A stretch of 64,000 nucleotides of DNA from Nemertoderma westbladi (Eukaryota; Xenacoelomorpha; Nemertodermatida; Nemertodermatidae): NCBI GenBank assembly GCA_032718475.1, contig JAUCBJ010008450.1, positions 1 to 64,000 on the forward strand. Reading direction: 5' to 3'. This document shows positions 20,521 to 30,134 of this stretch, piece after piece (position 1 is the stretch's first letter; every line of letters begins with the position of its first letter). The position numbers and the translations under genes are program-made. The notes under the pieces were generated by a model. It was not told where the DNA came from, made no database searches, and saw only the letters and a program-made list of their open reading frames with translations.

Positions 20521-23354
20521 ATGACCACCGGAATGGTCTGGAGCGAATTAGAGTCTGCTACTGCATTCATGTTACCCGACATAATTGCTGTGACCGAGGT
20601 GCTCCCCAAGTTCTCTACTTTAGATATTGACGACGCATGTTATAAACTCGGGAACTATGAAAAATTATACTCGAACTTAAATGACACATCTTGTTCGAGA
20701 TGGTATCATAATCTATGTAAAACAGACAGTATCATGTAACGAATACACTCCAACTCTATTATCAACAAACAATGAAAGTGAAGAAAGAAATGGTCTGGAG
20801 TCAGTATGTATTACAATCAAAGGGTCACCGGTGCCACTAATTTTATGTTGTATATACCGCAGCCCAAGTTACGACAAATTTGACAGTTTAAGAAACTTTT
20901 TAAATAAATTGTGTACAGCAAATAAAAAAAACGAATTGGTTATAATTGGGGACTTCAACATGCCTGACACCGAATGGGGATTGTTATCATCGGCTCACCC
21001 TGGTGAAAAAATTATTCTATCTTGCATACAGGACAACTTTCTAACTCAATTGGTGGACAAACCTACACGTTATCGACATGGACAAATGCCACGGATCTTG
21101 GACCTAATATTAACTAAGGACGATAACTCTGTTGACCCACCATACTATCATCCAGCATTGGGTGCCAGCGACCATATTGTATTGGAGTTCGTAATAAGAC
21201 TGAGTTCATTCGAACCTGAAATAATAAAGAAATCCCACCCAATTTTCTCCAAAGCAAACTTCCCGGCTATTTCGGCCGATCTAACAGCTGAAAACTTATC
21301 CACAATTCAAGATGAGTCTGACGCTCAATCAGCTTGGAATACTCTCTACAGCAAGCTACTTGACTCGTGTAACAAACACATACCTCAGTCAACCCATAAG
21401 AAAAAACAATACAAACAACCAAAGTGGATTAATTCTGGGATTAGACGTCAGATTAAGGAAAAGAGGAAGTTATGGGACACCTACAAACATAGCCAAACAA
21501 CCACCAACTACGAAAACTACAAACGGTCTAGAAACAGATGCTGTATATCCGTTCGTCTAGCACAATTTGAGTATGAAAAAACAACAGCCTCGAATGCCAT
21601 GACGAATCCTAAAGAATTTTGGAAATATATTCACGCAAAGCGAGTAATAAAACCTGCTGTATTTGATCTGATTGACCCAAATGGAGAACTGGTTACTGAC
21701 AACAAAGGTAAAGCTACAGTCTTTAATAATCATTACCATTCTATGTCGACAATAGAAAGCCATGATATCCCTACAGTACAATATACACCGACATATAAAA
21801 CTGAACTAAACACTGTTGTTTTTAATCCAACCATTGTCTCAGAGGCCATAGATAAATTAAAGTCAACGAGTGCTCCTGGACCCGATGGCATTTACCCAAT
21901 CATGCTTAAGGAACTATCTTCTAACCTTGCTCAACCATTATCAAACATATTTCAACAATCAATGGACACATCTACCGTTCCTTCACAATGGAAGTTGGCA
22001 AACATATCTCCTATATTTAAACGGGGCAAGAAAACTGATCCCGACAACTACAGAAGGATCAGTTTAACATCGGTAGTATCCAAACTAATGGAAAGGATTA
22101 TTGTTGATACCATGTGGGCTCACTGTATAGAGAATATGATAATATCTAAACAACAGTTTGGATTTCAGAAGGGCCGTTCCTGTACACTCCAACTCCTTGA
22201 TGTCCTCTATAACTGGTCACTGGCCATCGATAATCGGCAATGTATTGATGTAGTTTACCTGGATTTCTCCAAGGCACTCGACGCTGTTCCTCACAAACGT
22301 CTACTCCTTAAACTCAAATCAATAGGGATAAGTGGAAACTTGTTAGGATGGATTGAAAACTTTTTATGTGATAGATACCAACGCGTTGTTGTTGAAGGCG
22401 AACAATCTGATTGGTTACCTGTGGTCAGTGGAGTACCCCAAGGGGCAGTTGCTTCAGTTATTTTCTTCCTTGGCTTCGTAAATGATATACCGTCTCTTAT
22501 AAAATTTCTTTTATACCTATTTGCCGACGATATTAAAGACAGTGTCATGTTCAACCCCCATCCCACACTACAGATCGGCCCACTACAAATCTGACCTAGA
22601 TATATTATACTCGTGGAGTGTAGCTTGGCAACTTTGTTTCAACATTAAAAAATGCAAAGTAATGCATATTGGCCATAATAACCCCGAGTTCCCTTACCAT
22701 CTCGGCGAATCAGTGCTATCTGTGTCAGGGTGGGAGAAAGACTTGGGGGTGACCTTCCAAAACACCCTCACATTCGGGAAACACATTGCCACCATCGCAA
22801 AGAAAGCCAATGGAATAACTGGCCTTATTGCTCGAACCTTTAAACATCTGGACAGTGTCACGCTAGTCAACTTATTCAAAGCCCTCGTGAGACCAATTCT
22901 AGAATATGCATCCCCAGTATGGTCGCCACACCGTGTAAATGAAATACGACTTTTGGAATCTGTCCAATGTCGGGTGACCAGACTATTTCCTAATCTCCGT
23001 AACTTAGCCTATCCGGAAAGATTAAAGCGACTAGGTCTCCCGACCCTTGAGTATCGCCGTTATCGCGCCGACCTGATCCAGGTGTACCGTTACCTTGCGG
23101 GTATCGACAACGCTGACTGCAGCATGTTCGAACTTTCCACGACTGGTCTACGCGGCCACTCATTCAAGCTCCAGAAACCCCGTGCTCGGCTGCTGCAGAG
23201 AAACACGACATTCCACTTCCGAGTCATCGATCCCTGGAACTCGCTATCCAATGCCGTTGTAACCGCCCCCAACCTTAACTCTTTTAAAACCCGTTTGAAC
23301 TCCCACTTTAAAGATTTCCCGCTTAAATTTACCCCATCATGGTGGTCCATGTAA
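20521..23354 (+). pseudogene. CR1-like LINE ORF2: endonuclease and reverse transcriptase
   Basis: The endonuclease opens with MLPDIIAVTEV (about 20569) and shifts frame near 20690. It then shows CIYRSPS, IIGDFNMPD and ALGASDHIVLEF. RT (21850-23350) has SAPGPDGI, FQKGRSCTLQL, DFSKALDAVPHKR, SGVPQGAVAS and LFADDI, where a second shift occurs near 22570. The thumb and C-terminus continue to 23354 with SWSVAWQLCFNIKKCKVMHIG and VRPILEYASPVW. No ORF1 is present, so the copy is 5'-truncated or lost it. It encodes the nick-and-prime enzymes of target-primed reverse transcription, now inactivated by the two shifts. Confidence 0.85.
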
Positions 23355-24127
23355 AAGTAAAATATCTTCCATAGTAACTCTTAACTTTTTACTCTTTTTG
23401 CTTACTAACTTTTAATATATTTCTCACCTTAATTAAAACTTTTATCACCACTTTTTGACTTTTAAACTTTTTCTAACCTTAATTAAAACTTTAGATTACC
23501 ACTTTTTAACTTTTTAACTAACTTTTTCTTACCTCTATTAAAACTTTTTTATCACCATTTAATTATACACACACATTAGACCCCGTTAATATTTAATATC
23601 TCAATAACTAATTGACAAACTGCATTTATCTACTTTGATCCTATATAATCGACGTTTTTAACTATGTACATTTAATAGTTTTTACTCGCGGCTTTACTGT
23701 TCTTTCTTAATTTAATTTTTAACTTTCTTTTAATTTTAACCAAATAATTAAATATAAGTTTTAAAAATGCAACCTATAATTAAATCAAGTTTTTAAATAT
23801 ATAAATTTGTTCGTCCTTTTTGTGTAAACCATAATTTTATTTCACGTTCGACTTTGTGTAATTTAAGATATTTTTAAGCCCTACGCTCCACAGCCATAAT
23901 TTACATTACTTTTCACATATTTTTTTTTTAAGTATGATTTTATGCTACATACTTTCGTTTACATACCCTCTTATCAACATTAATTAGTGCTAGGTAGTAG
24001 TAGGTAAGGTACTTAGTTTGTTTCAGTTTAAATATTTTGACAGTAGTTTTATATTATGTCTGCACAGGTGCAATAAGCTTCTGCTTCCTCCGCCTCATTA
24101 TTAAACATTAAACATTAAACATTATCA
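23355..24127 (+). other. 3' untranslated region of the CR1-like LINE
   Basis: AT-rich, with three imperfect units of about 60-65 bp (CTTAATTAAAACTTTTATCACCAC types at about 23430, 23485 and 23535). It ends in ATTAAAC heptamers that directly abut resumed integrase sequence. Confidence 0.7.
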
Positions 24128-24910
24128 TGTGGTTTTAAATATTTGTTTACTGCAGTTGATCGCTTTACAAGATGGTGTGAAGTTGTTCCCGTTAAAAATA
24201 TTTGTACTGAAACTATAGCTGACGCTTTTCTTCATTCATGGATAAGTCGATTTGGAGTTCCTAGTAGAATAATTACAGATAGAGGATCTCAATTTGAATC
24301 CCATTTATTTTCTGCATTAACTAATAAATTGGGTATTGAACGTAAGCGAACCACAGCGTATCACCCCTCATGCAATGGTTTAGTGGAAAGATTCCACAGG
24401 CAACTAAAGGCGTCACTTCGTGCTAAATGTCGAAATTATAATTGGTACCACGAGTTACCCTTGGTATTACTTGGTCTTCGATCAGCTGCAGGTGTTCACG
24501 GATACTCTCCGGCACAATTATTATATGGAACCGAGTTACGTCTTCCTGGACAATTTTTCGATTCTACAAATAAGACAGAAGATATTCCAGCTTATGAATC
24601 TAAACTATTCAATAAAGTTGATTCCTTTAAAGCGCCGATACGTCGCCATAGCATTAAATCGCATGTTCCGGAATTTTTGAAATTGACAACACATGTTTGG
24701 GTTAAAGATCCGATTAAGAGAAGTTCATTAGCTCCTTGTTACACTGGCCCCTTTCCTATAATCGATTTGAATGAGAAAACTGTTACTATCCTACGTCATT
24801 GCCAGAACGAAGTGATATCATTGGATAGAATTAAACCAGTGATTCACGCTAACGACACTCAAATAAATTACGTTAAAGTCCGTAAACGTGTAACATTTAA
24901 ATTAAAATAA
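24128..24910 (+). CDS. Gypsy-1 integrase, 3' part
   Basis: This is the continuation of pol after the LINE: KYLFTAVDRFTRW, the second catalytic aspartate in IITDRGSQFES, YHPSCNGLVERFHRQLK with the catalytic glutamate, then a C-terminal domain ending FKLK at 24910. With VGPLPL upstream this completes the D,D35E core. The integrase would insert the element's cDNA. Here it is separated from its N-terminal half by 3.9 kb. The reading frame itself is intact. Confidence 0.9.
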   Translation, partial: CGFKYLFTAVDRFTRWCEVVPVKNICTETIADAFLHSWISRFGVPSRIITDRGSQFESHLFSALTNKLGIERKRTTAYHPSCNGLVERFHRQLKASLRAKCRNYNWYHELPLVLLGLRSAAGVHGYSPAQLLYGTELRLPGQFFDSTNKTEDIPAYESKLFNKVDSFKAPIRRHSIKSHVPEFLKLTTHVWVKDPIKRSSLAPCYTGPFPIIDLNEKTVTILRHCQNEVISLDRIKPVIHANDTQINYVKVRKRVTFKLK

Positions 24911-25117
24911 TGTATTCACAAATTTAAATTATGCTGTAGGATTAGTACTTATCTTTACCTTGCGTTACCATGAATCGCTCTGTAATGTAATATATATTTG
25001 GTATTAAATATCACTATTGTTAGTAATATTATGAAATTTTAGAGTAGAAAAGGACATGATTATTTGTTTAGTTTATAATTTGATTTATTTAAATTTAATT
25101 AAGGCTCCGCCTATTTA

Positions 25118-25130
25118 AAAGGGGGAGTTA
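25118..25130 (+). other. Polypurine tract of Gypsy-1
   Basis: AAAAGGGGGAGTTA lies directly before the 3' LTR start TGTAACG and would prime plus-strand synthesis. Confidence 0.75.
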
Positions 25131-25459
25131 TGTAACGTTAATATAAGGTATAATTGATTTAATATTATGTGCTGTTAAATGATGTGTATAACCTCAACAC
25201 TACTACCGTAATTAATTAACTCCATGATTAATTATATTATATTTACATATTGTTTGCACTTCTACAGTAGGTATGTTTGACCCTTTCTATGTGTAACCAT
25301 ATTGCACATCATGAGATATATACCATATACATTTTTGTCATGAAAGATAATTATATCTATCTAGAGAATTAGAGTAACTAAACAATATATTATAATATAC
25401 AGTACTTGCTGTCATTCCTCATGCTTTTCTTATTGTTGTTGTTTCTTCAAAACCCAACA
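25131..25459 (+). repeat. 3' LTR of Gypsy-1
   Basis: 329 bp, nearly identical to 16254-16582, and followed by the target duplication ATCAC at 25460. Confidence 0.9.
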
Positions 25460-25639
25460 ATCACTGGAGAAGGGTCGTAGTGTAAATGCATTACAGTCTT
25501 GTATAGAGCTCCTGTATTTCCAACGAAACAGGATATGGTCTATCTGGGACTTGTGACCACTGGGTCCACTATGAGTCCATAGCTTTCCAGTTCGCTTCTT
25601 GAACTGGGTTCCAGCCGAAAACAATCCATTTCCAGAGAT
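25460..25639 (-). pseudogene. LINE 1 endonuclease fragment (C-terminal part)
   Basis: On the minus strand, GSVISGNGLFSAGTQFKKR and KLWTHSGPSGHKSQIDHILF are typical of an AP-type endonuclease. The frame leads across the gypsy insertion to the continuation at 16253 (AKVRLSLHASRT). It is 5'-truncated at 25639, next to the target duplication. Confidence 0.75.
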
Positions 25640-25735
25640 CACACTCCCTATCTTCTGCCTACTTCTAACTCTAATGGTACTATATACCCTCCTACTCCCC
25701 ATGGTATGTTTATATACCACACTCCCTATACCTGC

Positions 25736-25975
25736 CTACTTCTAACTCTCCCCTTACTCTTACTAACTTCTACTAACTTTCTAACTTCTTACTAACTTCT
25801 ACTAATTTTCTAACTACTACTTCTTACTAACTTCTACTAAGTTTCTAACTTCTTACTAACTTCTACTAACTTTCTAACTACTACTTCTTACTATCTAACT
25901 ATCTACTACTATTACTTTCTAACTTTCTACTATCTCGCTTCTTATTATTTTATTATTTTTTATTTATTTATTATT
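25736..25975. repeat. CTTCTTACTAACTTCTACTAA low-complexity array
   Basis: Repeats of ACTTCTTACTAACTTCTACTAA and related C/T-rich words with periods of about 27 and 54 bp, passing into TTATTATTTTTATTT. Part of the X2 internal region after the LINE insertion. Confidence 0.8.
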
Positions 25976-26126
25976 TATGTGTGGGAAGGGTGTCTCGCCC
26001 TCATTCCCACCCCCCTCAGTCCAACATATTGGACGACTAAACTCTAAGGGATTCCTCGATCTTCCATTGATTCTTCCAGCAGGCACTCTCCCACTGCCCC
26101 CCTGTAGGTCCTCTTATTCCAACTCT

Positions 26127-26636
26127 CTAGGAATTGATTCTCCCTCCTCCACCACCGGATCTTTCAGTCGCCTTCTTGATTTCCTCATGGTCCCCTGGCA
26201 GCAAAATGCCATCCTTCATCTTGTCGTCGCCTGGCGGTAGAATGAAAAGAAATCGAAAGAATAGATAGAACAGAATGGATAATACTAATCCTATCCCTTT
26301 CCACCCTGTCTTCTTATTTGACCTTCCCCTCTTCGGTATGCCTCTCAACTGGACCGGTGTCTCCTCCGGACACTTCTCCGGACATCTCGCCGTCCACTCT
26401 TCTCCATCCTCATACCGATACTTGCCGGGAACATCCTTGTTCCATCCCATCGTCTCCAAGTCTTCCGCGTCGAATCCATTCTCCTCCACCCACTCTCTTG
26501 CTGTTGCTTCCCCTCCTAACTTATTTACTGATGGTATTTCTCTGGAACTATCCTCTATCCTTTCACCACGCTTCACTATGCGTGGTTCCAGATCCATACC
26601 CAACTCCTGGTATCCTTCCCGGGCCGCTTCACACAT
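26127..26636 (-). CDS. X-family ORF with one membrane segment, unknown function
   Basis: A 169-codon frame starts at the ATG at 26636; the frame is open a little further upstream. The first 115 residues are acidic and polar. About 24 hydrophobic residues follow (KGIGLVLSILFYLFFRFLFI, about residue 122), then a short charged tail ending in GGGGGRINS. It lies downstream of the protease ORF on the same strand, where a BEL element would normally carry RT. It could be an env-like or accessory reading frame, or hydrophobic out-of-frame translation of a deleted pol. No signal peptide or glycoprotein cysteine pattern is evident. Not recognised. Confidence 0.35.
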   Translation of the reverse strand: MCEAAREGYQELGMDLEPRIVKRGERIEDSSREIPSVNKLGGEATAREWVEENGFDAEDLETMGWNKDVPGKYRYEDGEEWTARCPEKCPEETPVQLRGIPKRGRSNKKTGWKGIGLVLSILFYLFFRFLFILPPGDDKMKDGILLPGDHEEIKKATERSGGGGGRINS

Positions 26637-26769
26637 GGGACCTCCCCATCGCCCGTCTCTGGTTTCTCCTCTACGTCCTTAACAGTGCCTGATTGCATGC
26701 ACCCCGATGTCTCCGACACGCTGAATGGAATCTTGGTTTTAATTGGGCCGCTAAGTGTCCATTCTCTCC

Positions 26770-28776
26770 TTATATGGTCCTTACTCTCTCATGGGCTGTC
26801 GGACAATCCATTCCGACTATGATGGATACCTTCGAGACGTCCACTTTCGGTATTGAGAAATCGATATCATCCAGGAACCGGTATTGCTCGACCTCGATCT
26901 TAGTTGGTCGCCTGACACTTATATTGATCGATTCTATTATCTGAATGGGGTCGATGGTCGCCCCATAGTCACATCCCAGTGCTATTGCTGATATCTCGCA
27001 CCGTCCCGTCCTCATCTCCAGGACCTCATCCTTACTCAAGATAGTAGTTACCGCCATCCTACTTGGCCTCGTCTGTAACCATATCTCATCGGCCACCCAA
27101 TTCTCCACCAGCGTGAAGGCTGCTCCGCTGTCGACCAGCATCAGTGTCGTGACTCATCGGCTGCCCTTTCCAGTTATCCTCACTGGTACTACCCCGAGTA
27201 GTACTTTCCTCTTTCTCCTTGCTCCCGTCGTGCTCGTAGCCATAGTTTGGCCTCCAGTCTCATCGTCTCCTATTAGTGTTTCTCTACACTCTTCGAATCT
27301 GTGTCCTTCTACCATGCATCGATGACATAGTCCGTTTGTATCCGCGTAGGCTACCCGATCTTGTTTAGGCAACGCTTGCCAATGCTTACAACTCATGGTC
27401 TTTTGGGTTCCATCCTTATGCAATTGACATTCGTATCCTGGATTGTAGCGCTCCCTGTATAGCCCTTCACGTATTGCGTGTAGATTCATATCTACCGGTT
27501 TGGTGTTTTGGTTATTTGGACTTGGCCTACTGGGTATGTTGGGATTATGTTTGTTCGTGGTGTTATTTTGTTTCTGTCCCTGCCACGGTGTGGCCCTACT
27601 CCCAACTAACTGTGGACTAGCAGTCCCCTGTGTGGCCGCGTGTGGTAGCGACTGTCTCACTCTCGGGAATGGATCTGCCGGATTATGTTAGGGTTTAGGC
27701 CTGTTGTATTCTGCTTTCGGTGCCTTCCCCAAACTATCCTTGCTGTAGACTGGGTCTGTAATCAACTCCGCTTCGTAATTGAGGAAGTTCGACATTTCCT
27801 CTAGGCCCGGTTCCGCACCTTTCTTCTCCCTGGTGGAGAAGGCGATCTTCCTCCATTTGTTGCATAGCCAGATTGGCAGTGCCTGCGCTATCGTGGTGAT
27901 GTTATTAGATGCGTTGAGTTCGTATGGCGCGTCTTGCGTCTTCAGCACGATTAACGCCTTCTCGACCTTATTCGCGAAGGTCTTTATGCTAACAGGGTTA
28001 TCCTGTAGGCCACCCGATGTTATTCCCCTCAAGGTCTGCCGGATGGTCTTGGCTGGGTGTCCGTATTCCCTGTCTAGGGCCTGCCATGCAGTCGTGAAGC
28101 CACCCTCGATGCCCTGATACTGCCTCACGATGTCGTACGCTGGGCCCCCTGTGTATACCTGTAAATATTTTAGGCACTCCGCCTGCGTCAGGTTCTTAGT
28201 TAATATTTCGTTGCTGTACATGCGTAGGAATTGCAGGTATTCTTCCGGTCTGCTTCCATCGAATTTAAATGGCTCAACTGGTGGTAGCTCGATCCTGGTC
28301 TTGAGCGCGTCGATAAGTGTTGCAATTCCCATCGCCTGTGCTTCCAATGGGTTCGAGGGATGCTGTACAGACTCTCCTGTTGGGTGTGGTCCGCCCGTTG
28401 GGCCCGTCGATCTTTTCTGTGTCGGATATATCATTGGGGGTAACGGCCCCCTCCATATCTCCATATCCCATGACCTGATCTGGTCCAGGGGGTTCGATGT
28501 TCTTATTCCCGGTTGAGTGTATTGTTGATATTGTAATGGGGGAATGTAACCCTGTCCCCCCCCCCCCCCCCCACCGGTGTTATGTTTGGTACTGGGATTG
28601 ATGTTAATATATTGGGGCCCACACATTTCTCGACAATAACCCCCTCCCCCCTCCCCTGGGTATATGTTATGTCCCTGCATATTATAGTCATACTGGTGTG
28701 CAGGTACCGGTATAGGCCTATTCACTTCTTCCCTATCTACCGGTATATACGCGGCGACTTCCGGGTCTAATCCCAT
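26770..28776 (-). pseudogene. X-family gag capsid, zinc knuckle and aspartic protease
   Basis: Three minus-strand segments (28776-27688, 27660-27154, 27141-26770) are in the same frame and separated only by stop codons, TAA at about 27688 and TGA at about 27151. Segment 1: a Gly/Tyr/Pro-rich region with a poly-G run, then a BEL-type capsid domain (PVEPFKFDGSRPEEYLQFL, LKYLQVYTGGPAYDIV). Segment 2: CQLHKDG...SCKHW and GLCHRCMVEGHRFEEC, a typical BEL zinc-knuckle pair. Segment 3: MLVDSGAAFTLV, the D-S-G active site of the BEL protease, and IIVGMDCP. Gag would form the particle and the protease would mature it. No RT follows. Confidence 0.75.
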
Positions 28777-28923
28777 TGTCCGCCCTACCCTATCGCCTAC
28801 ACTATCTCTTCCAGCATGGCCTATAGTATGTGCAGTAAGTCCTACAGTATGTCCTCAGTCTGCATGTCTCCTTCCGGACCGAAGTTTAATTTTCTCGAAT
28901 ATTCCAAGAAGTCCTCCCCGCGG

Positions 28924-29640
28924 CTACTGTACTCCTCGATCGGCAGCTATATCCCGTCGGGAAGTTTCTCTTCGATCCCCTCTCCTGTTCTCTTCCTCGT
29001 ATTGGTACGTTCTGTACCCTTCTCCTGGTGTGCGGTATATCTCACCAGGCTGCGTCTCTCCGGGGCGACGGCAATCTCCCGGAGTTCGACCCCACTGACT
29101 CTCCAACTCCATCTCTACTACCGACGGTTCGCTGTCCGTCCTCACTCTCCGGTTGCTTGTAGCAACGCTTCTTCTTTTCTCTCCACTTCTTCTCTCTTCA
29201 GTGTAGTAATCCCACTCATGAGATCTCTCTTCGACCTCCCGGTTAAACTCCACTGTTCTTCTTCTCTCTTCCGACTGACGTCTTCTCGCTCGCCCGCTCT
29301 TGGCGTCAACATCTCTCTCTCTGCCCGGTTGGATGCTCTTGGGGATACTCGCAACCCCCCTACTATTCTCCATCATCGGGTGCCGCGGTTCACCTAACTC
29401 GCCCCTCGCATTATCCGCCGATGCCTGTGGGACATTCTCTGCCCCCCCCCCCCCTCTCGCCACGAATCTCCCGTGGTGGGGCGCATGTAGCCCCCCCCCC
29501 CCCCACCCGCCACTTATTACTTCACTACCTCCTACTTCGCTTCTATGCCCCTCTTGTGGGACATTCTCTGCCCCCCCCCCTCTCGCCACTAATCTCCCGT
29601 GGTGGGACGCCCGTAGCCCCCCCCCCCCCCCACTCGCCAC
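28924..29640 (-). CDS. X-family Gly/Arg-rich linker ORF
   Basis: A 238-codon minus-strand frame, in register with the capsid frame downstream. The N-terminal part consists of two related units (HHGR-VARGGG-AENVPQ) created by the tandem duplication in the DNA, with Gly runs from poly-C tracts. The rest is rich in Arg, Glu and Ser (RRRQSEERRRTVEFNREVEE). No domain recognised. It probably belonged to one long gag with ORF1 and the capsid, now interrupted. Confidence 0.4.
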   Translation of the reverse strand: MASGGGGGLRASHHGRLVARGGGAENVPQEGHRSEVGGSEVISGGWGGGGLHAPHHGRFVARGGGGAENVPQASADNARGELGEPRHPMMENSRGVASIPKSIQPGRERDVDAKSGRARRRQSEERRRTVEFNREVEERSHEWDYYTEERRSGEKRRSVATSNRRVRTDSEPSVVEMELESQWGRTPGDCRRPGETQPGEIYRTPGEGYRTYQYEEENRRGDRRETSRRDIAADRGVQ

Positions 29641-29700
29641 TTCTTACTTCACTACCTCCTACTTCGCTTCTACGCCCCTCTCTAGTCGACGCATTGTCTC
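29425..29700. repeat. Tandem duplication with poly-C tracts
   Basis: Two units of about 130-145 bp share TGTGGGACATTCTCTGCC, a C run, CGCCAC-AATCTCCCGTGGTGGG, a second C run, then CGCCACTT-TTACTTCACTACC. C runs of about 11-16 lie at about 29443, 29491, 29570 and 29617. Confidence 0.85.
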
Positions 29701-29712
29701 TACTGCGGCTGG

Positions 29713-29890
29713 GTCTATTCACCCCCGCCTCTCCCTGTGCAACTGCGTGGCCTGGGAGGCTCCCGTCGGGTTGACTCACCCCTGCTACTCCCTGCCTAAC
29801 TACGTGGCCTTGCAGGCTCCCGTCAGGGTGACTCACCCCCGCTACTCCCTGCGTACTAACTACGTGGCCTTGCAGGCTCTCGCTGGCCGG
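29713..29890. repeat. Tandem units of about 57 bp
   Basis: CTCCCTG-AACTA/TGCGTGGCCTTGCAGGCTCCCGT repeats three times. On the minus strand they translate as PDGSLQGHVVRQGVAGV-type repeats. They adjoin the poly-C duplication within the gag linker. Confidence 0.7.
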
Positions 29891-30134
29891 ACCACCTATG
29901 TCTCCTACATTAGTATTAATAGTGCCGTTGTTAATATTATTATTATCTAAATTATATTTAGATTATTTCGTATATTTAAATCAGAATTATTTGAATTATT
30001 TTGTATATTTGAATTAGAATTATTACTATTTTGTATATTTAAATTAGGATTATTACTACCTGGTAAAAGATTATTTCCTGCAATGAAAGTTTGATTAGGG
30101 TTATCCACTACGGTACTATTAATATTAATGCCTT

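Larger units (their letters stand above)
20214..24127 (+). mobile_element. CR1-like LINE inserted in Gypsy-1 integrase
   Basis: Integrase coding stops at VGPLPL (20213) and resumes in frame at about 24128, so everything between is an insertion. It holds about 300 bp of non-coding 5' sequence, an endonuclease-RT ORF (20521-23354), a 770-bp AT-rich tail and a 3' end of ATTAAAC heptamers (about 24100-24122). Tandem short 3' repeats and the RT style (LDFSKALDAVPHKRLLLKL, SGVPQG) suit the CR1/L2 group. Target duplication is at most a few bases (ATG). Confidence 0.85.
16254..25459 (+). mobile_element. Ty3/gypsy LTR retrotransposon, CsRn1-like (Gypsy-1)
   Basis: Two 329-bp LTRs (16254-16582 and 25131-25459) differ by about one base. 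The 5-bp duplication ATCAC flanks them (16249-16253 and 25460-25464). A primer-binding site TGGTGACCCGGACGAGAT follows the 5' LTR and a purine tract precedes the 3' LTR. Gag, protease, RT, RNase H and integrase follow in gypsy order. The tRNA-Trp-type PBS and the C-x2-H style motif CFYHFRYG in gag are known hallmarks of the CsRn1 clade. A CR1-like LINE (about 20214-24127) interrupts the integrase gene. Confidence 0.9.
14011..25639 (-). mobile_element. RTE-like LINE 1, 5'-truncated, split by a gypsy element
   Basis: The 11-bp target duplication CACACTCCCTA flanks the whole block (14000-14010 and 25640-25650). On the minus strand the 5' end begins inside the endonuclease domain (25639-25460). 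It continues across the gypsy insertion (16254-25459) at 16253 and ends in an ACTACTACT-type microsatellite tail at about 14011-14026. A second copy at 42782-59450 shares the same 3' end. RT style (FRGISLISIAAKLYNRILL, GVLQGDTLAPFLFIIVVDYV) matches RTE-like non-LTR elements as I know them. Confidence 0.8.

Noticed and set aside
29300-29950. Plus-strand 216-codon frame rich in Pro
   Set aside because: Shadow of the Gly/Arg-rich gag linker on the minus strand, driven by poly-C tracts and tandem units.
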